A stretch of 64,000 bases of DNA from Ginsengibacter sp963792025. GTDB lineage: Bacteria > Bacteroidota > Bacteroidia > Chitinophagales > Chitinophagaceae. Positions 27,733 through 37,444 of the stretch are shown here, in pieces. Numbering within the stretch: position 1 is the first letter of the stretch; each line of letters opens with the position of its first letter. The notes under the pieces were generated by a model, which ran no database searches, was not told the DNA's origin, and saw only the letters and a list, made by a program, of their open reading frames with translations. Location: positions 62,001 to 126,000 of the forward strand of contig CAWBUS010000013.1 in NCBI GenBank assembly GCA_963792025.1, in the 5' to 3' direction. The translations under genes and the position numbers were made by a program.

Positions 27733-28008
27733 CCGATTTCGGGTGTGAATTAACAGGGTGGAATTATTCAAAGGATTTTCTTCATCTCAGATCCGGAATC
27801 AATCTTTTGTCCAACTAAACTATCTATAGTTATGAAGATTTTTTTTATAATTATACAAAGCGCAAGATTATATCTATACGTTTCATTCATCAACTGCGGG
27901 TAGCCTGTTTTAGGGTATGAGTGACTTCTGTAAACAAACAGCATATTTCCGTTGAAAAGCTTTAAAGTGTAAGAAATTGCATATTATCTTTATAAGGAAA
28001 AAATCAGC
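27733..28008. other. Divergent intergenic region
   Basis: This non-coding spacer separates the T9SS gene (minus) from the LytS-like kinases (plus). It is AT-rich, and no gene or RNA was recognised. A TATCTTTA stretch at about 27981 is close to, but does not fit, the TAnnTTTG -7 consensus for the kinase operon. Confidence 0.4.
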
Positions 28009-29143
28009 ATGACGGGATATGATTTTATATTCTCCGATAAACGAACAAAACGTTTATATCGTCATTTCTTATTTTGGCTGATTTTACTTTTGCATTTCAT
28101 CATTCAAAACCTGATAGTAGGCGGCGCTAAGGAAGCATTGGAATGGCGTGGTTTTAGGGATAGTGCTTTTAATGCATTTTTCTTTTTTCCCTTTCTATAT
28201 CGTATCAGTCTATATTTTCATTAACTACCTCTTGCCTTACTATCTCTTTCACAATAGGTATCTATCATTCTTTTGCTGGCTGCCATGTTTGCTGGTATTT
28301 AATTTTATAGCTTGCTTCTATTCAGGAGCACTTTATATTCATCTTACATCACACATTGCATTTAGTAAAATAACATTTGACATTAATAAATATAACGCTA
28401 TCGTTAATGGTCTATTTTTGCCGGTGGTGATTTTGGGTGTTTCGGGAGGCATTAAACTTACCAAAAAATGGTACCTGGATCAAAAGGAAAATGAACGCTT
28501 ATCAAAGGAAAAAATAACCCATGAATTACAGTTGTTGAAAACACGGCTTCATCCCCGTTTTCTGTTTCACTCGTTACACACTTTAAAAAAACATATTCAG
28601 GAAAATCCGTCTCTTGCAGCAAATCTTATTATGCACTTATCAGATTTACTAAGCTACATCTTGTATGAAAACGACCGCGAATGGGTGCCGCTTGAAAAAG
28701 AATTTGAGGTGATAAAAAGTTATGTTGATCTTGAACAGAAAAGCTGGAAAGACAATCTGACAACAGAAATAAAAATTTCAGGAAGTATACCGGGAAAATA
28801 TATTTCGCCGCTTTTATTGCTATCTTCTATAGAAAACTGTTTTGATTATTTTTTAAAAGATGGTCAATATGAACAGACATTGGAACTCTCAATAAATGTT
28901 GACGATACTAACCTACACTATCATCTTATTTGCAATCGGTTTTTAAACACAAATGCCAATCCGGCACAAATAAAGCTAAATTTTATCAATCTTGAAAAGC
29001 AATTGCAATATGCATATCCGGGTACACATCAATTTGAAATAAACCTTGACAAACAAAATATCGACCTGGCTTTAAAGATACCTGTGTATTACAACAGCGC
29101 TGTCCACAACAAAGTGATCGTACCGGAAAAACGAATTGCATGA
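28009..29143 (+). pseudogene. Degenerate LytS-like sensor kinase, one frameshift
   Basis: The N-terminus (YDFIFSDKRTKRLYRHFLFWLI) is closely similar to that of the next gene (YNLIFSDKRLNRISRHFLFWLI), so the two arose by tandem duplication. A +1 shift in the T runs near 28177-28188 separates the first helices from the remainder (VSVYIFINYLLPYYL onward); dropping one T restores about 377 residues. The kinase motifs are degenerate: the phospho-acceptor block reads LHPRFLFHSLHTL instead of HPHFLFNTLNNI, the N-box reads SSIENCFDYFL, and no GxGLxN G-box exists. Even if translated whole it is probably inactive as a kinase. It overlaps the next gene by 4 bp. Confidence 0.8.
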
Positions 29144-30258
29144 AATACTACAATCTTATATTCTCTGACAAGCGCCTTAATAGGATTAGCCGTCATTTTC
29201 TATTTTGGCTCATAGTATTTTTATACCATTTTGTTCGCATCAGTTTTTTTTTCCCGTCAAACCAGCTTCTCAAAAATATAGTGCCCGTTTTTTGGGCGGC
29301 ATTAATATGGGGTACGATTTTAAATATGATATTTTCATATACTATAGTCTATTACCTTGTTCCCAGGTTTTATGAAAAAAAGAAATACGTTGTTTTTGCT
29401 GTAGGGGTATTGCTTTTATTTATCATTCAATTTATTCTGGGAATATGGCAAGCTGTCGCAAACAAGCAATTTTTGACTGCTATAGGTGCGAAAGTTCCAG
29501 TTATACTCATTAATACCACTATCATTCGAATTTTAGGAAATCCGCCGCTCATTTGCGGAGTTTTGTTGTCTTTAAAAAAAATTAAAGACTGGTATCTAAA
29601 TCAAAATGAAAACAAAATACTGGAACGTGAAAATGCCAATGCCGAATTACAATTATTAAAGGCACAAATACATCCGCACTTTTTATTCAATACCTTAAAC
29701 AATATTTATTTCTTTATACTTTCAGAACCTGGCAAGGCCGAATATCTCGTAGCAAAGCTGGAAAATTTGCTTTACTATATGATTAATGAATGTAATGTAG
29801 CGGCAGTGCCTTTGGAAAAAGAAATTAATATGATCAACAATTATTTTGAATTGGAAAAAATAAGGTACGGTGACCGGCTCGATGTTGAGTTGAACATAAC
29901 GGGCGATTATGATGATAAAATGATTGCACCCCTGTTAATGATTCCTTTTATTGAAAATAGTTTTAAACATGGCACGAGTAAAATGCTGAAAGACCCATGG
30001 ATAAAATTATTTATACAGGCTGATGAAGAAATGCTTCATTTTACATTGGCCAATAATAAACCCGCTGAAACATTGCCTGACAAAAAACACGGGATTGGAC
30101 TTAGCAATGTAAAAAAAAGGCTCGCCATTCTGCACCCGGAAAAATATTACCTTACTATAGAACCTACAGAAAATACGTTTACGATCAATTTGCAAATTCC
30201 TTTGGCGCAAGAAAACGAGATATTTAAAAATACTGACTCACCAATCTATAATTCTTAA
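29140..30258 (+). CDS. LytS-type sensor histidine kinase
   Basis: This 372-residue kinase has four predicted membrane helices (about 19-38, 48-74, 84-104 and 118-145), a coiled linker, a His_kinase domain with His178 in IHPHFLFNTLNNI, an N-box PFIENSFKHG and a G-box HGIGLSNVKKRL. The ATG overlaps the stop of the degenerate paralogue (ATGA, 29140-29143). The LytTR regulator follows after 10 bp. It has no extracytoplasmic sensor domain, so sensing is probably within the membrane or through a partner. Confidence 0.9.
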   Translation: MKYYNLIFSDKRLNRISRHFLFWLIVFLYHFVRISFFFPSNQLLKNIVPVFWAALIWGTILNMIFSYTIVYYLVPRFYEKKKYVVFAVGVLLLFIIQFILGIWQAVANKQFLTAIGAKVPVILINTTIIRILGNPPLICGVLLSLKKIKDWYLNQNENKILERENANAELQLLKAQIHPHFLFNTLNNIYFFILSEPGKAEYLVAKLENLLYYMINECNVAAVPLEKEINMINNYFELEKIRYGDRLDVELNITGDYDDKMIAPLLMIPFIENSFKHGTSKMLKDPWIKLFIQADEEMLHFTLANNKPAETLPDKKHGIGLSNVKKRLAILHPEKYYLTIEPTENTFTINLQIPLAQENEIFKNTDSPIYNS

Positions 30259-30268
30259 AAATTTCTCC

Positions 30269-31000
30269 TTGCCAAACAATAAAAAAATATCCTGTATCGC
30301 GGTTGACGATGAACCGCCTGCACTCCAGCTTATTGAAAAATATATCAATGCGATTCCCGCTTTGTATCTGGCAGGCACTTGTGCCAATGCTGTTGATGCA
30401 CTTACCTTACTACAGGATAATTCAGTTGATCTAATATTCCTGGATATTCAAATGCCTCACATACTTGGTACCGATTTTATGCGTACGCTTTCCAATCCTC
30501 CCAAAGTTATATTTACAACCGCTTTTAGAAAATTTGCCGTAGAAGGCTTTGACCTCGATGCAGTTGATTATTTATTAAAGCCAATTTCGTTTGAGCGGTT
30601 TCTTAAAGCGATAAATAAAGTAATGAAATTGAATTTATCGGCCGGCGAAAAAAATATCTTCGGCTATGCCCCCGAAAAAGAAATTGAAAACAACTTTATT
30701 TATCTGCGTGCTGACAGGAAAAATATAAAAATAAATCTTGACGATTTACTGTTTATCGAGAGCCTGAAAAATTATATAAAGGTGGTTACAAAAGATAGGA
30801 CAATTGTAACCAAACATGCCATTTCCAATCTCGAAGAAAATCTCCCGCCAACTTTTATCCGTATTCATCGTTCATTTATAATTGCCAAGAGTAAAATCGA
30901 CTCATTTACGCACGACTTTATTCAAATAGGAAAGTATGAATTGCCGGTAAGCCGCAGTTACCGGCACGAAGTAGAAAAATTTTTAAAGAAGGAAAGCTGA
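30269..31000 (+). CDS. LytTR-family response regulator
   Basis: This 243-residue regulator starts at TTG 30269. The receiver domain has acidic DDE (13-15), phospho-acceptor Asp59 in LIFLDIQMPHILG and Lys in DYLLKPISF. The LytTR domain (about 140-243) has IYLRADRKNIKINLDDLLFIESLKNYIKV and FIRIHRSFIIAKSKI features. It is cotranscribed with the two LytS-like genes. The porin-like gene at 31185 and the divergent T9SS/ScyD genes are plausible targets, by position only. Confidence 0.92.
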   Translation: MPNNKKISCIAVDDEPPALQLIEKYINAIPALYLAGTCANAVDALTLLQDNSVDLIFLDIQMPHILGTDFMRTLSNPPKVIFTTAFRKFAVEGFDLDAVDYLLKPISFERFLKAINKVMKLNLSAGEKNIFGYAPEKEIENNFIYLRADRKNIKINLDDLLFIESLKNYIKVVTKDRTIVTKHAISNLEENLPPTFIRIHRSFIIAKSKIDSFTHDFIQIGKYELPVSRSYRHEVEKFLKKES

Positions 31001-31184
31001 TCTAATCACGTATTCTGTTTTATCGACTTTAATTAATACTGCTAATAGACGACGAATGGCTTTCGTCCCCGAAACCATGTTTTTCAAAGAAATAATAGAT
31101 TTCTCACTTACATAAATTTTATATTCATACTCTAAAAGTTTTCTTCAGCACACATTATACGACTCAATCCAAAACAACAAAACA

Positions 31185-32291
31185 ATGTACCAGGTAAAAA
31201 AAATCATTATCGCCATTTTGATTTTTACAACTTCAGTCAAGATCACTTATTCACAAGGTTGCGTAGCCATTCGAAATATTGCAGGCGGGGGCCAGTTTGC
31301 AGAATTAGGTTATGGTCAATCTACAGACAAATGGATGATGGATATTAACAATCGTTATTTCTATGCGTGGCGATTTCTGGAAGGTAAAACAGACATTTCT
31401 CCAAAAAGTCATTCAGATGATATTCGCCTTTATGAATACACAATGAATATTGGTATCAACAGAGTGTTGGACAAGGGCTGGTCGCTTGCGCTCGATTTGC
31501 CTATCGTTGCTAATGCAGCAAGTAGTAAGCTTGAACATGCATCAGGGGATAGGCACGCCACTCACGCTTATGGGCTCTGAGATATGCGGTTTGCTGTTTA
31601 CAAATGGCTATTAAACCCAAATGTTACTAAAAATGGCAATATCCAGGTTGGCCTTGGCCTTAAGTTTCCAACCGGTAATTATCATACGGAAGATTATTTT
31701 TATACCGATCCTAATGATAAGTCAGACAAAGAATTGGAGCCTGTGAATGTAGCCATACAATTAGGCGATGGCGGATTGGGAATCACAACAGAGTTTAATG
31801 CTTTTTATAATTTCGGCAGAACTATCAGCGTGTACGCAAATGGTTTTTATCTTATCAGTCCAAAAGACGTGAATGGCGTAGCAAGCTGGCCTCCGGGTAT
31901 TCTTCCTGCCGATGCAATAGCTCTTTTTCATGCAACAACTTATGACGTAAATAGTGTTCCGGACAATTATACATTACGGGGAGGAGCTAATTTTACGTTT
32001 AATAAATTAGTGGTAACGGCCGGACTCCGTTACGAAGGAGCGCCTGCCCATGATTTAATTGGCAAGGACGATGGCCTTAGACGAGTAGGCCATATATTTT
32101 CAATAGAGCCGGGGCTCCAGTATAAATTTAAAAAATCATTCCTGTATAGTTTTGTTACGCTACCAGTTGCCCGTGCTACCATAGAAACTGTTCCTGATAA
32201 AAGAATGGCTGCCATAACAGGAATGAATTCAATTACACCAGGGCATTTTGCTAATTCTTTATTTTTTGTGGGCTATACTTTCACATTCTAA
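31185..32291 (+). pseudogene. Outer-membrane beta-barrel protein with in-frame TGA
   Basis: Both halves (31185-31580 and 31584-32291) are in the same frame and separated by one TGA at 31578-31580. The context is HAYGL-stop-DMRFAVYKWLL, where relatives of this barrel type have a GLGD-like turn, so GGA to TGA is the simplest change. The whole would be about 368 residues with a signal peptide (ending TYSQ) and alternating beta strands ending in VGYTFTF, a typical barrel C-terminus. It resembles the transporter/'MetA-pathway' porin-like proteins of Bacteroidota. No frameshift is needed. Confidence 0.78.
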
Positions 32292-32343
32292 AGGCGGGTA
32301 TTAAATAGATTCTATGGTCCGTGAATTGAATTGTAAAATGGGT

Positions 32344-32375
32344 GTTCTCCTTAATTAGGTTTATTTTAGGAGAAC
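32344..32375. promoter_or_regulatory. Inverted repeat GTTCTCCT/AGGAGAAC
   Basis: GTTCTCCT (32344-32351) and AGGAGAAC (32368-32375) form a perfect inverted repeat with a 16-nt spacer, ending 22 bp before the ATG of the cyclase-TPR gene. It may be an operator or a 5' UTR hairpin; the right arm is SD-like but too far from the ATG to act as one. Confidence 0.4.
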
Positions 32376-32397
32376 ATTTAATTTTTCAGAGGTCACT

Positions 32398-34431
32398 ATG
32401 GAACCCTCCCGCCGGTTAGCTGCTATATTATTCACTGACATTGTTGGCTCCACTTCAATGATGCAAAAGGATGAGCAACAAGCAATGTCAATACACAAGC
32501 GTTATATTGCTGTTTTGAAAGAATGCGTGGCTTCAAGAAGCGGAGAAATCTTAAATGATTTTGGCGACGGAAGTCTTTGTTGTTTTTCAAGTGCAACAGA
32601 AGCCTTGCGTTGTGCAATTGAAATGCAACAAAAATTTCAAATTGAACCTAAAGTACCGCTTCGTATAGGCCTGCACGTTGGAGAGATATTTTTTGAAGAT
32701 GGAAAAGTTTTTGGAGACGGTGTTAATGTGGCTTCACGGGTTCAATCGCTTGGCATTGCCAATTCCATTCTTTTCTCTTCCGAAATATGCAGCAAGATTA
32801 AAAATCAACAGGAGTTTAAAAGTGTTTCTTTAGGCAGGTTTCATTTTAAAAATGTGGATGAACCCATGGAGGTTTTTGCATTAACGAACGAAGGTTTGAC
32901 GGTGCCTGATAAAAAGAAAATACAGGGTAAACTCAACGAAGATAGATTCAGGAAGAAAAGAATCTTATTTATATCAGTTTTTTTGATTCTTTGCGCTTCA
33001 CTATTTATCATCTATCGCCAATTTTTTAATCATGCGGATATTAAAAACAACGCAAAATCTATTGCGATACTTCCGTTTTCTGCGATTGGCATTGTCGATG
33101 ATAATATGAGCGATGGTTTAGTAGAAGATATCCTGGTTCATCTTTCCAAAGTGAGCGAACTGGATAAAGTAATTTCTAACAGATCTTCTTCAAAATATGC
33201 CAACTCAAAAGAAACGCCTTCAGAAATTGGCGAAGAACTAAATGTCAATTCTCTTGTAATAGGCACCATGCAGCAAGTTGGTGATACCTTACGGGTAAGT
33301 GCGCAATTAATCGATACAAAAACCGGTAATACCCTCTGGGCTGAAGATTACACCAGGGAAAAGAAACAAATTTTTGACCTCGAAACGGAAGTTGCTACAC
33401 AAATTGTAAATGCGCTTAAAGCAAAATTAACACCTGGTGAAGAAAAAGGGCTTTCTAAAAGATATACCGAAAATGTTGAGGCATACAAATATTATCGCAA
33501 AGGCCGAACATTTTGGAATGCAAATGGCAGAGCAGGATTTGATAGCGCCGAAGTGTATTATAAAAAAGCTATAGAGCTGGAACCCGACTATGCCTTGGCA
33601 TACGCCGGCTTGGCTGATTGTTACGCAGTTAATTTTAAAGGGCTGTCACCGTTGGACGAAGTACCTATTGCAAAGGCTTATGTAAAAAAAGCACTATCCT
33701 TAGACAGCACGCTTAGTGAAGCGTTGACTACATTGGGATTTATTCAGCAGTCTTTCGATTATGACTGGCTGGGAGCGACGAAAAGTTTAGAGAAAGCAAT
33801 TGCCCTTGATCCGAATAACGCTGCTGCACGAATGTATTACGGCTTAGTGATTATGCACGCTACTCCAGATGTGGACGCTGCATTAAAGCAAATGCAAAAA
33901 GCCGTTGATCTTGATCCGCTTTCATTTTATACCAACTGGGTGCTTGCCAGAAATTATTATTTTGCAGGTAAGTATGATCTTGCAATTAAACAATTTAAAA
34001 TCACGGCTAATTTTTCTGTTGGTGAACAAAAATATGTTCCGGTATGGTCGATTGGCCTGATTTATCTGAAACAGCATCTATATCCCAGTGCTAAACAGAT
34101 ATTTGATCAGCTTCCCGCCGGAAGCAATGCCCAACTCGATAATTTTCAACTAATGCAGTGCTATGCTTATGCTATTGTGGGAGATAAAGAAAGAGCAAAA
34201 TCATTGCTGGAAGAAACTTACAAAAAATACACCGCTACCTGGCATTGGCATTATAGAACTTCCCAGATTTATGCAGCACTCGGCAATTTCGACCAGGCAA
34301 TAAATGAATTGGAACAGGGATATAATAACCGCGAAATACAAATGTTTTGGATAAGAGTAGATCCGGCATTTGATCCCATCCGACATGAACCTCGATTTAT
34401 AGCATTGCTTAAAAAAATGAACTTAGGTTAA
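32398..34431 (+). CDS. Class III nucleotide cyclase with TPR domain
   Basis: This 677-residue protein has an N-terminal cyclase homology domain (1-165) with metal-binding Asp14 (FTDIVGST) and Asp57 (GDG) and transition-state Asn110/Arg114 (GDGVNVASR). The base-selecting Lys position before GDG is Asn53. A membrane helix (about 185-203), a TolB/FlgO-like domain (KSIAILPFSAIG .. SRSSSKYA .. LWAEDY) and TPR repeats from about 360 to the end follow. This is the Rhizobium CyaA-like architecture, in which the TPR part faces outward. It would make cAMP or cGMP if active. Confidence 0.85.
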   Translation: MEPSRRLAAILFTDIVGSTSMMQKDEQQAMSIHKRYIAVLKECVASRSGEILNDFGDGSLCCFSSATEALRCAIEMQQKFQIEPKVPLRIGLHVGEIFFEDGKVFGDGVNVASRVQSLGIANSILFSSEICSKIKNQQEFKSVSLGRFHFKNVDEPMEVFALTNEGLTVPDKKKIQGKLNEDRFRKKRILFISVFLILCASLFIIYRQFFNHADIKNNAKSIAILPFSAIGIVDDNMSDGLVEDILVHLSKVSELDKVISNRSSSKYANSKETPSEIGEELNVNSLVIGTMQQVGDTLRVSAQLIDTKTGNTLWAEDYTREKKQIFDLETEVATQIVNALKAKLTPGEEKGLSKRYTENVEAYKYYRKGRTFWNANGRAGFDSAEVYYKKAIELEPDYALAYAGLADCYAVNFKGLSPLDEVPIAKAYVKKALSLDSTLSEALTTLGFIQQSFDYDWLGATKSLEKAIALDPNNAAARMYYGLVIMHATPDVDAALKQMQKAVDLDPLSFYTNWVLARNYYFAGKYDLAIKQFKITANFSVGEQKYVPVWSIGLIYLKQHLYPSAKQIFDQLPAGSNAQLDNFQLMQCYAYAIVGDKERAKSLLEETYKKYTATWHWHYRTSQIYAALGNFDQAINELEQGYNNREIQMFWIRVDPAFDPIRHEPRFIALLKKMNLG

Positions 34432-34489
34432 CAAAGTATAAGCCGAAATTGACTTAATTCATTTGCGTCTTAACAAAAACATATTGCTG

Positions 34490-36469
34490 TTATTTAGCTT
34501 GGCTGAAGCTAATCTGTCGTAAAATCGTTTTTGCCATTGGAACCAATTGAATGGTTTCATTTTTATTGCTAACGGGATTAAACATTGAAGCAGTAAACTC
34601 TAATTTGTATTTACTTTCAATTGTTATTACGGGTTTGGCATCATCTGAAAACTGATAAACTACTAAAGACACAGGGCGATATTGAAAATCATGAAATCCC
34701 CGCAACGGATAATTGCGTGTAATGTTCTCCGTTACTTCTATGGGATGTGCTAAAACGAGTGGGCCGTAAGTAAAAAAATATTCATTTTTCGCGTCTTTCT
34801 TTGCTTCTGGCTGTGGGAAAAAATGTATAACAATCTTATCACTATTCTTCCATGTTTTATGCATAATGATGAAACCATCTTTTTCAATCCAATCTCCCTT
34901 AACCGTAAATTTATTGACCCATGATGGTTTTCTTATTTTAATATCGAATGTCGCGGGTTGACTTATTTCGATTTTAAATTCAATTAAATAGTCGTAAGGA
35001 TAAGATGTATTTTCCTCAATATGAATTTTATTTCCATTTATTTTAGTGCTCAGGTCGCAAGGGCCTAATAAGGAAGCGATCAATCCATCTTTATCTTTCA
35101 TCCACATATTCTGAACATAATAAGGAGTAATTCTGCCGGCGTTGGGAACGCAGCATACAGCTGCATCCTGGTGAACAGGCGAATATGAATAACGTGTTTG
35201 TTTTTTATCGCTTGTATCACCATTTAATCCGCCCGTCATGTAGTAAGAGTTGTCCGTTTTGAGATAGGCGATGCAACTTTCACCTGGGTCCCTTGAGCCC
35301 TGAGCAGCATTAAAAAATAATTTTTCTATTTGATCACCAAATTTTGACTTCCCGGTTTTTAAAAACAAATCTTCATAACTATTCATCAATTCCTGCAATG
35401 AACAATATTCATAGCCGGTTTTGCTTTCATCAGCCTTTCGTCCTCCTATCCATTCATCCCCTGCGGGCCCCCCGGAAACGGTTGTTGTCTGTTCAATCTT
35501 ATTTAAAAAATCATTTACTGCATTTCCTAACAATTGATTGCCCGAAGCAAAATAGGCGGCGGCTACTGCACGCAGATGCTCATAAGTGTGCACTCCATGA
35601 CCTTTCAGTCTGTAACCCGGATCAATTAGTTTGTTATACTGCGCATCTTCATTCAATATTTCCGTTGAAAAATCTTTATATAAAAACAAACAGTAATCAC
35701 GATAGGTTTCATTTTTAGTAATCCTGTACAAATTTTCGAGTACGTCCGTAAATACCAGTCCGTGAGTCATACCGCCATCATTGGGTTGTATAGAATAAAA
35801 AGGATGAGATTTATTTTCAGGATAATTAGCAATTACATTTTGCACTGCTCTTTCAATAGCAGTCAAAACTTTGTTATCGTGTGTGTATTCATACCATGCC
35901 AGCAGTCCTCTCAATAAAGTCGTCTTAGACCAGAGTTCGCCATTTTCATTATTAAAATTATAGCGAAGTTCACCATCATAAATACCAAGATATCCATCCA
36001 CATCCTGCGTCGCTAAAATTTTATTGATATAGTTTTTTATTCTTGCGAGGTGCTCTTTATTATTTACAAGAATAGCACTGCGGATGTAACCATCCCGCCA
36101 ATTACTTTGCGTTTCGCTGTTCCACCAGAGAAACTGAACCTGCCAGTCGCCGGCATCAGCCTTAGCCCCCACATCTTTACTTTTTATTTTTTTGCTAAGA
36201 CGATTTTTGTCATAAATATCATCGTCAATTACAAGCGCAGGAACAAGACTATCGAGATGTCCTGTAAAACCGTTAAGGTCCTTTTCAATTTCTTCTTTTA
36301 GCCAACCACGCGGTTTTATTGACGAAAAAGGTAAAGGTTGAAATACTTCTGAAATTGGTTTTACTTTCTCATAAGGTTTTTCAAAACTTTGCTGGCCATA
36401 AATTGTTTGTAAAAAAATGAAATTTGTTATGGCATACAGTAAAAAGGTGCAGGCATTTATATATTTCAT
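34490..36469 (-). CDS. GH127-like beta-L-arabinofuranosidase (DUF1680)
   Basis: From ATG 36469 the protein is 659 residues with a signal peptide (MKYINACTFLLYAITNFIFLQ..YGQ). A start 21 bp upstream is also open. It has the (alpha/alpha)6 barrel of the DUF1680/GH127 clan: VDGYLGIYDG, GLLAWYEYT, GHGVHTYEHLRAVAAAY. The catalytic zinc-thiolate residues are recognisable as Glu354/Cys356 (EYCSLQEL) and the vicinal pair Cys439-Cys440 (AVCCVPNAG). Members hydrolyse beta-L-arabinofuranosides of plant glycans by a Cys nucleophile. It lies 29 bp downstream of a PhyH-type dioxygenase gene, probably in one operon. Confidence 0.85.
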   Translation of the reverse strand: MKYINACTFLLYAITNFIFLQTIYGQQSFEKPYEKVKPISEVFQPLPFSSIKPRGWLKEEIEKDLNGFTGHLDSLVPALVIDDDIYDKNRLSKKIKSKDVGAKADAGDWQVQFLWWNSETQSNWRDGYIRSAILVNNKEHLARIKNYINKILATQDVDGYLGIYDGELRYNFNNENGELWSKTTLLRGLLAWYEYTHDNKVLTAIERAVQNVIANYPENKSHPFYSIQPNDGGMTHGLVFTDVLENLYRITKNETYRDYCLFLYKDFSTEILNEDAQYNKLIDPGYRLKGHGVHTYEHLRAVAAAYFASGNQLLGNAVNDFLNKIEQTTTVSGGPAGDEWIGGRKADESKTGYEYCSLQELMNSYEDLFLKTGKSKFGDQIEKLFFNAAQGSRDPGESCIAYLKTDNSYYMTGGLNGDTSDKKQTRYSYSPVHQDAAVCCVPNAGRITPYYVQNMWMKDKDGLIASLLGPCDLSTKINGNKIHIEENTSYPYDYLIEFKIEISQPATFDIKIRKPSWVNKFTVKGDWIEKDGFIIMHKTWKNSDKIVIHFFPQPEAKKDAKNEYFFTYGPLVLAHPIEVTENITRNYPLRGFHDFQYRPVSLVVYQFSDDAKPVITIESKYKLEFTASMFNPVSNKNETIQLVPMAKTILRQISFSQAK

Positions 36470-36498
36470 GCTGCTATTATATGGAGTCATTCATCAAA

Positions 36499-37326
36499 TT
36501 AATCTTGATACAAAACCGGATTTATAGACGTATCAATTTGCTTTCCGACTTCTGCTCCCGGGCACCAGGTTTCCCAGTCTACAAGTTGATTTTTGTTTTC
36601 AGGTTGTTTTAAAATCATATCCTTATCCATGTAGATCATCGTCATCACGCCCCGCATCTTGTCAGTATTATTAGCTCCGGCACGATGAAACAACCATCCC
36701 CTGTGAAAACTTACTTCGCCAATTTCAAAGGGTTCGATTACGTGTTCAAATCCTTCCCCGGCTAGTGTTTCCTTAAGTATCTGCTGGCTCTCGTCTCCAA
36801 TTTCTTTATCTCTTCCGGTAGTTAGTTTATAGCTCTGTGCACTGAATTCAAGCGGGCCCATTTCAAGTGGTGTCTCCTGCAACGGAATCCAAACTGTAAC
36901 GGTTGCATCATTTGCTAACGGCCAGTAATACTGATCAGCATGCCATGGCGTAATTCCTCCATGTGGTTCTTTATACAAAGCCTGGTCATGGTAGAGCCTT
37001 ACTCCTGAAACACCTAACAGATCGGAGGCGATTTTCGCAAGTCTTTTACTGAACACAATTTCTTTTACCAACTCCGATTTTGTCCAGATGTTCATGATCT
37101 GTAAAAAAGCCTTTCCGTATGTGTCGCGTTCTTCTAAAGGAAGTAGTTGTGTATTCAATCGCTGCACTTCATCAGAAATGGTTGTGTTTAAATATGCAAT
37201 CGCTTCGGGAGAAAGTACATTTTTTAATTTGACAAAACCATTTTGCCTGAAGAAATTGATCTGTTCCGTTGAAAGCAAAAATGGCTCTTCGAGTACTGAC
37301 CTTACGTTAGATGGCATGGCATTCAT
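36499..37326 (-). CDS. Phytanoyl-CoA dioxygenase (PhyH) family protein
   Basis: This 275-residue cytosolic enzyme carries the Fe(II)/2-oxoglutarate facial triad His129-x-Asp131 (PWHADQYYW) and His214 (WLFHRAG), with the 2-oxoglutarate-binding Arg225 (KMRGVMT). PhyH-family proteins oxidise varied small molecules; in Bacteroidota many have unknown substrates. It precedes the GH127 gene, suggesting a role in catabolism or modification of the released sugar or aglycone. That link is inferred from position alone. Confidence 0.87.
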   Translation of the reverse strand: MNAMPSNVRSVLEEPFLLSTEQINFFRQNGFVKLKNVLSPEAIAYLNTTISDEVQRLNTQLLPLEERDTYGKAFLQIMNIWTKSELVKEIVFSKRLAKIASDLLGVSGVRLYHDQALYKEPHGGITPWHADQYYWPLANDATVTVWIPLQETPLEMGPLEFSAQSYKLTTGRDKEIGDESQQILKETLAGEGFEHVIEPFEIGEVSFHRGWLFHRAGANNTDKMRGVMTMIYMDKDMILKQPENKNQLVDWETWCPGAEVGKQIDTSINPVLYQD

Positions 37327-37444
37327 AATTCTGAAAATTTAAAGTGAGCATATTTCTTAATAATACATTCCGCAAATTCATCAAGCTTCGAAGATAGAAG
37401 AATCCTTCGATCAAATTGGCAATCTCAATTTGAAATGCAAACCC

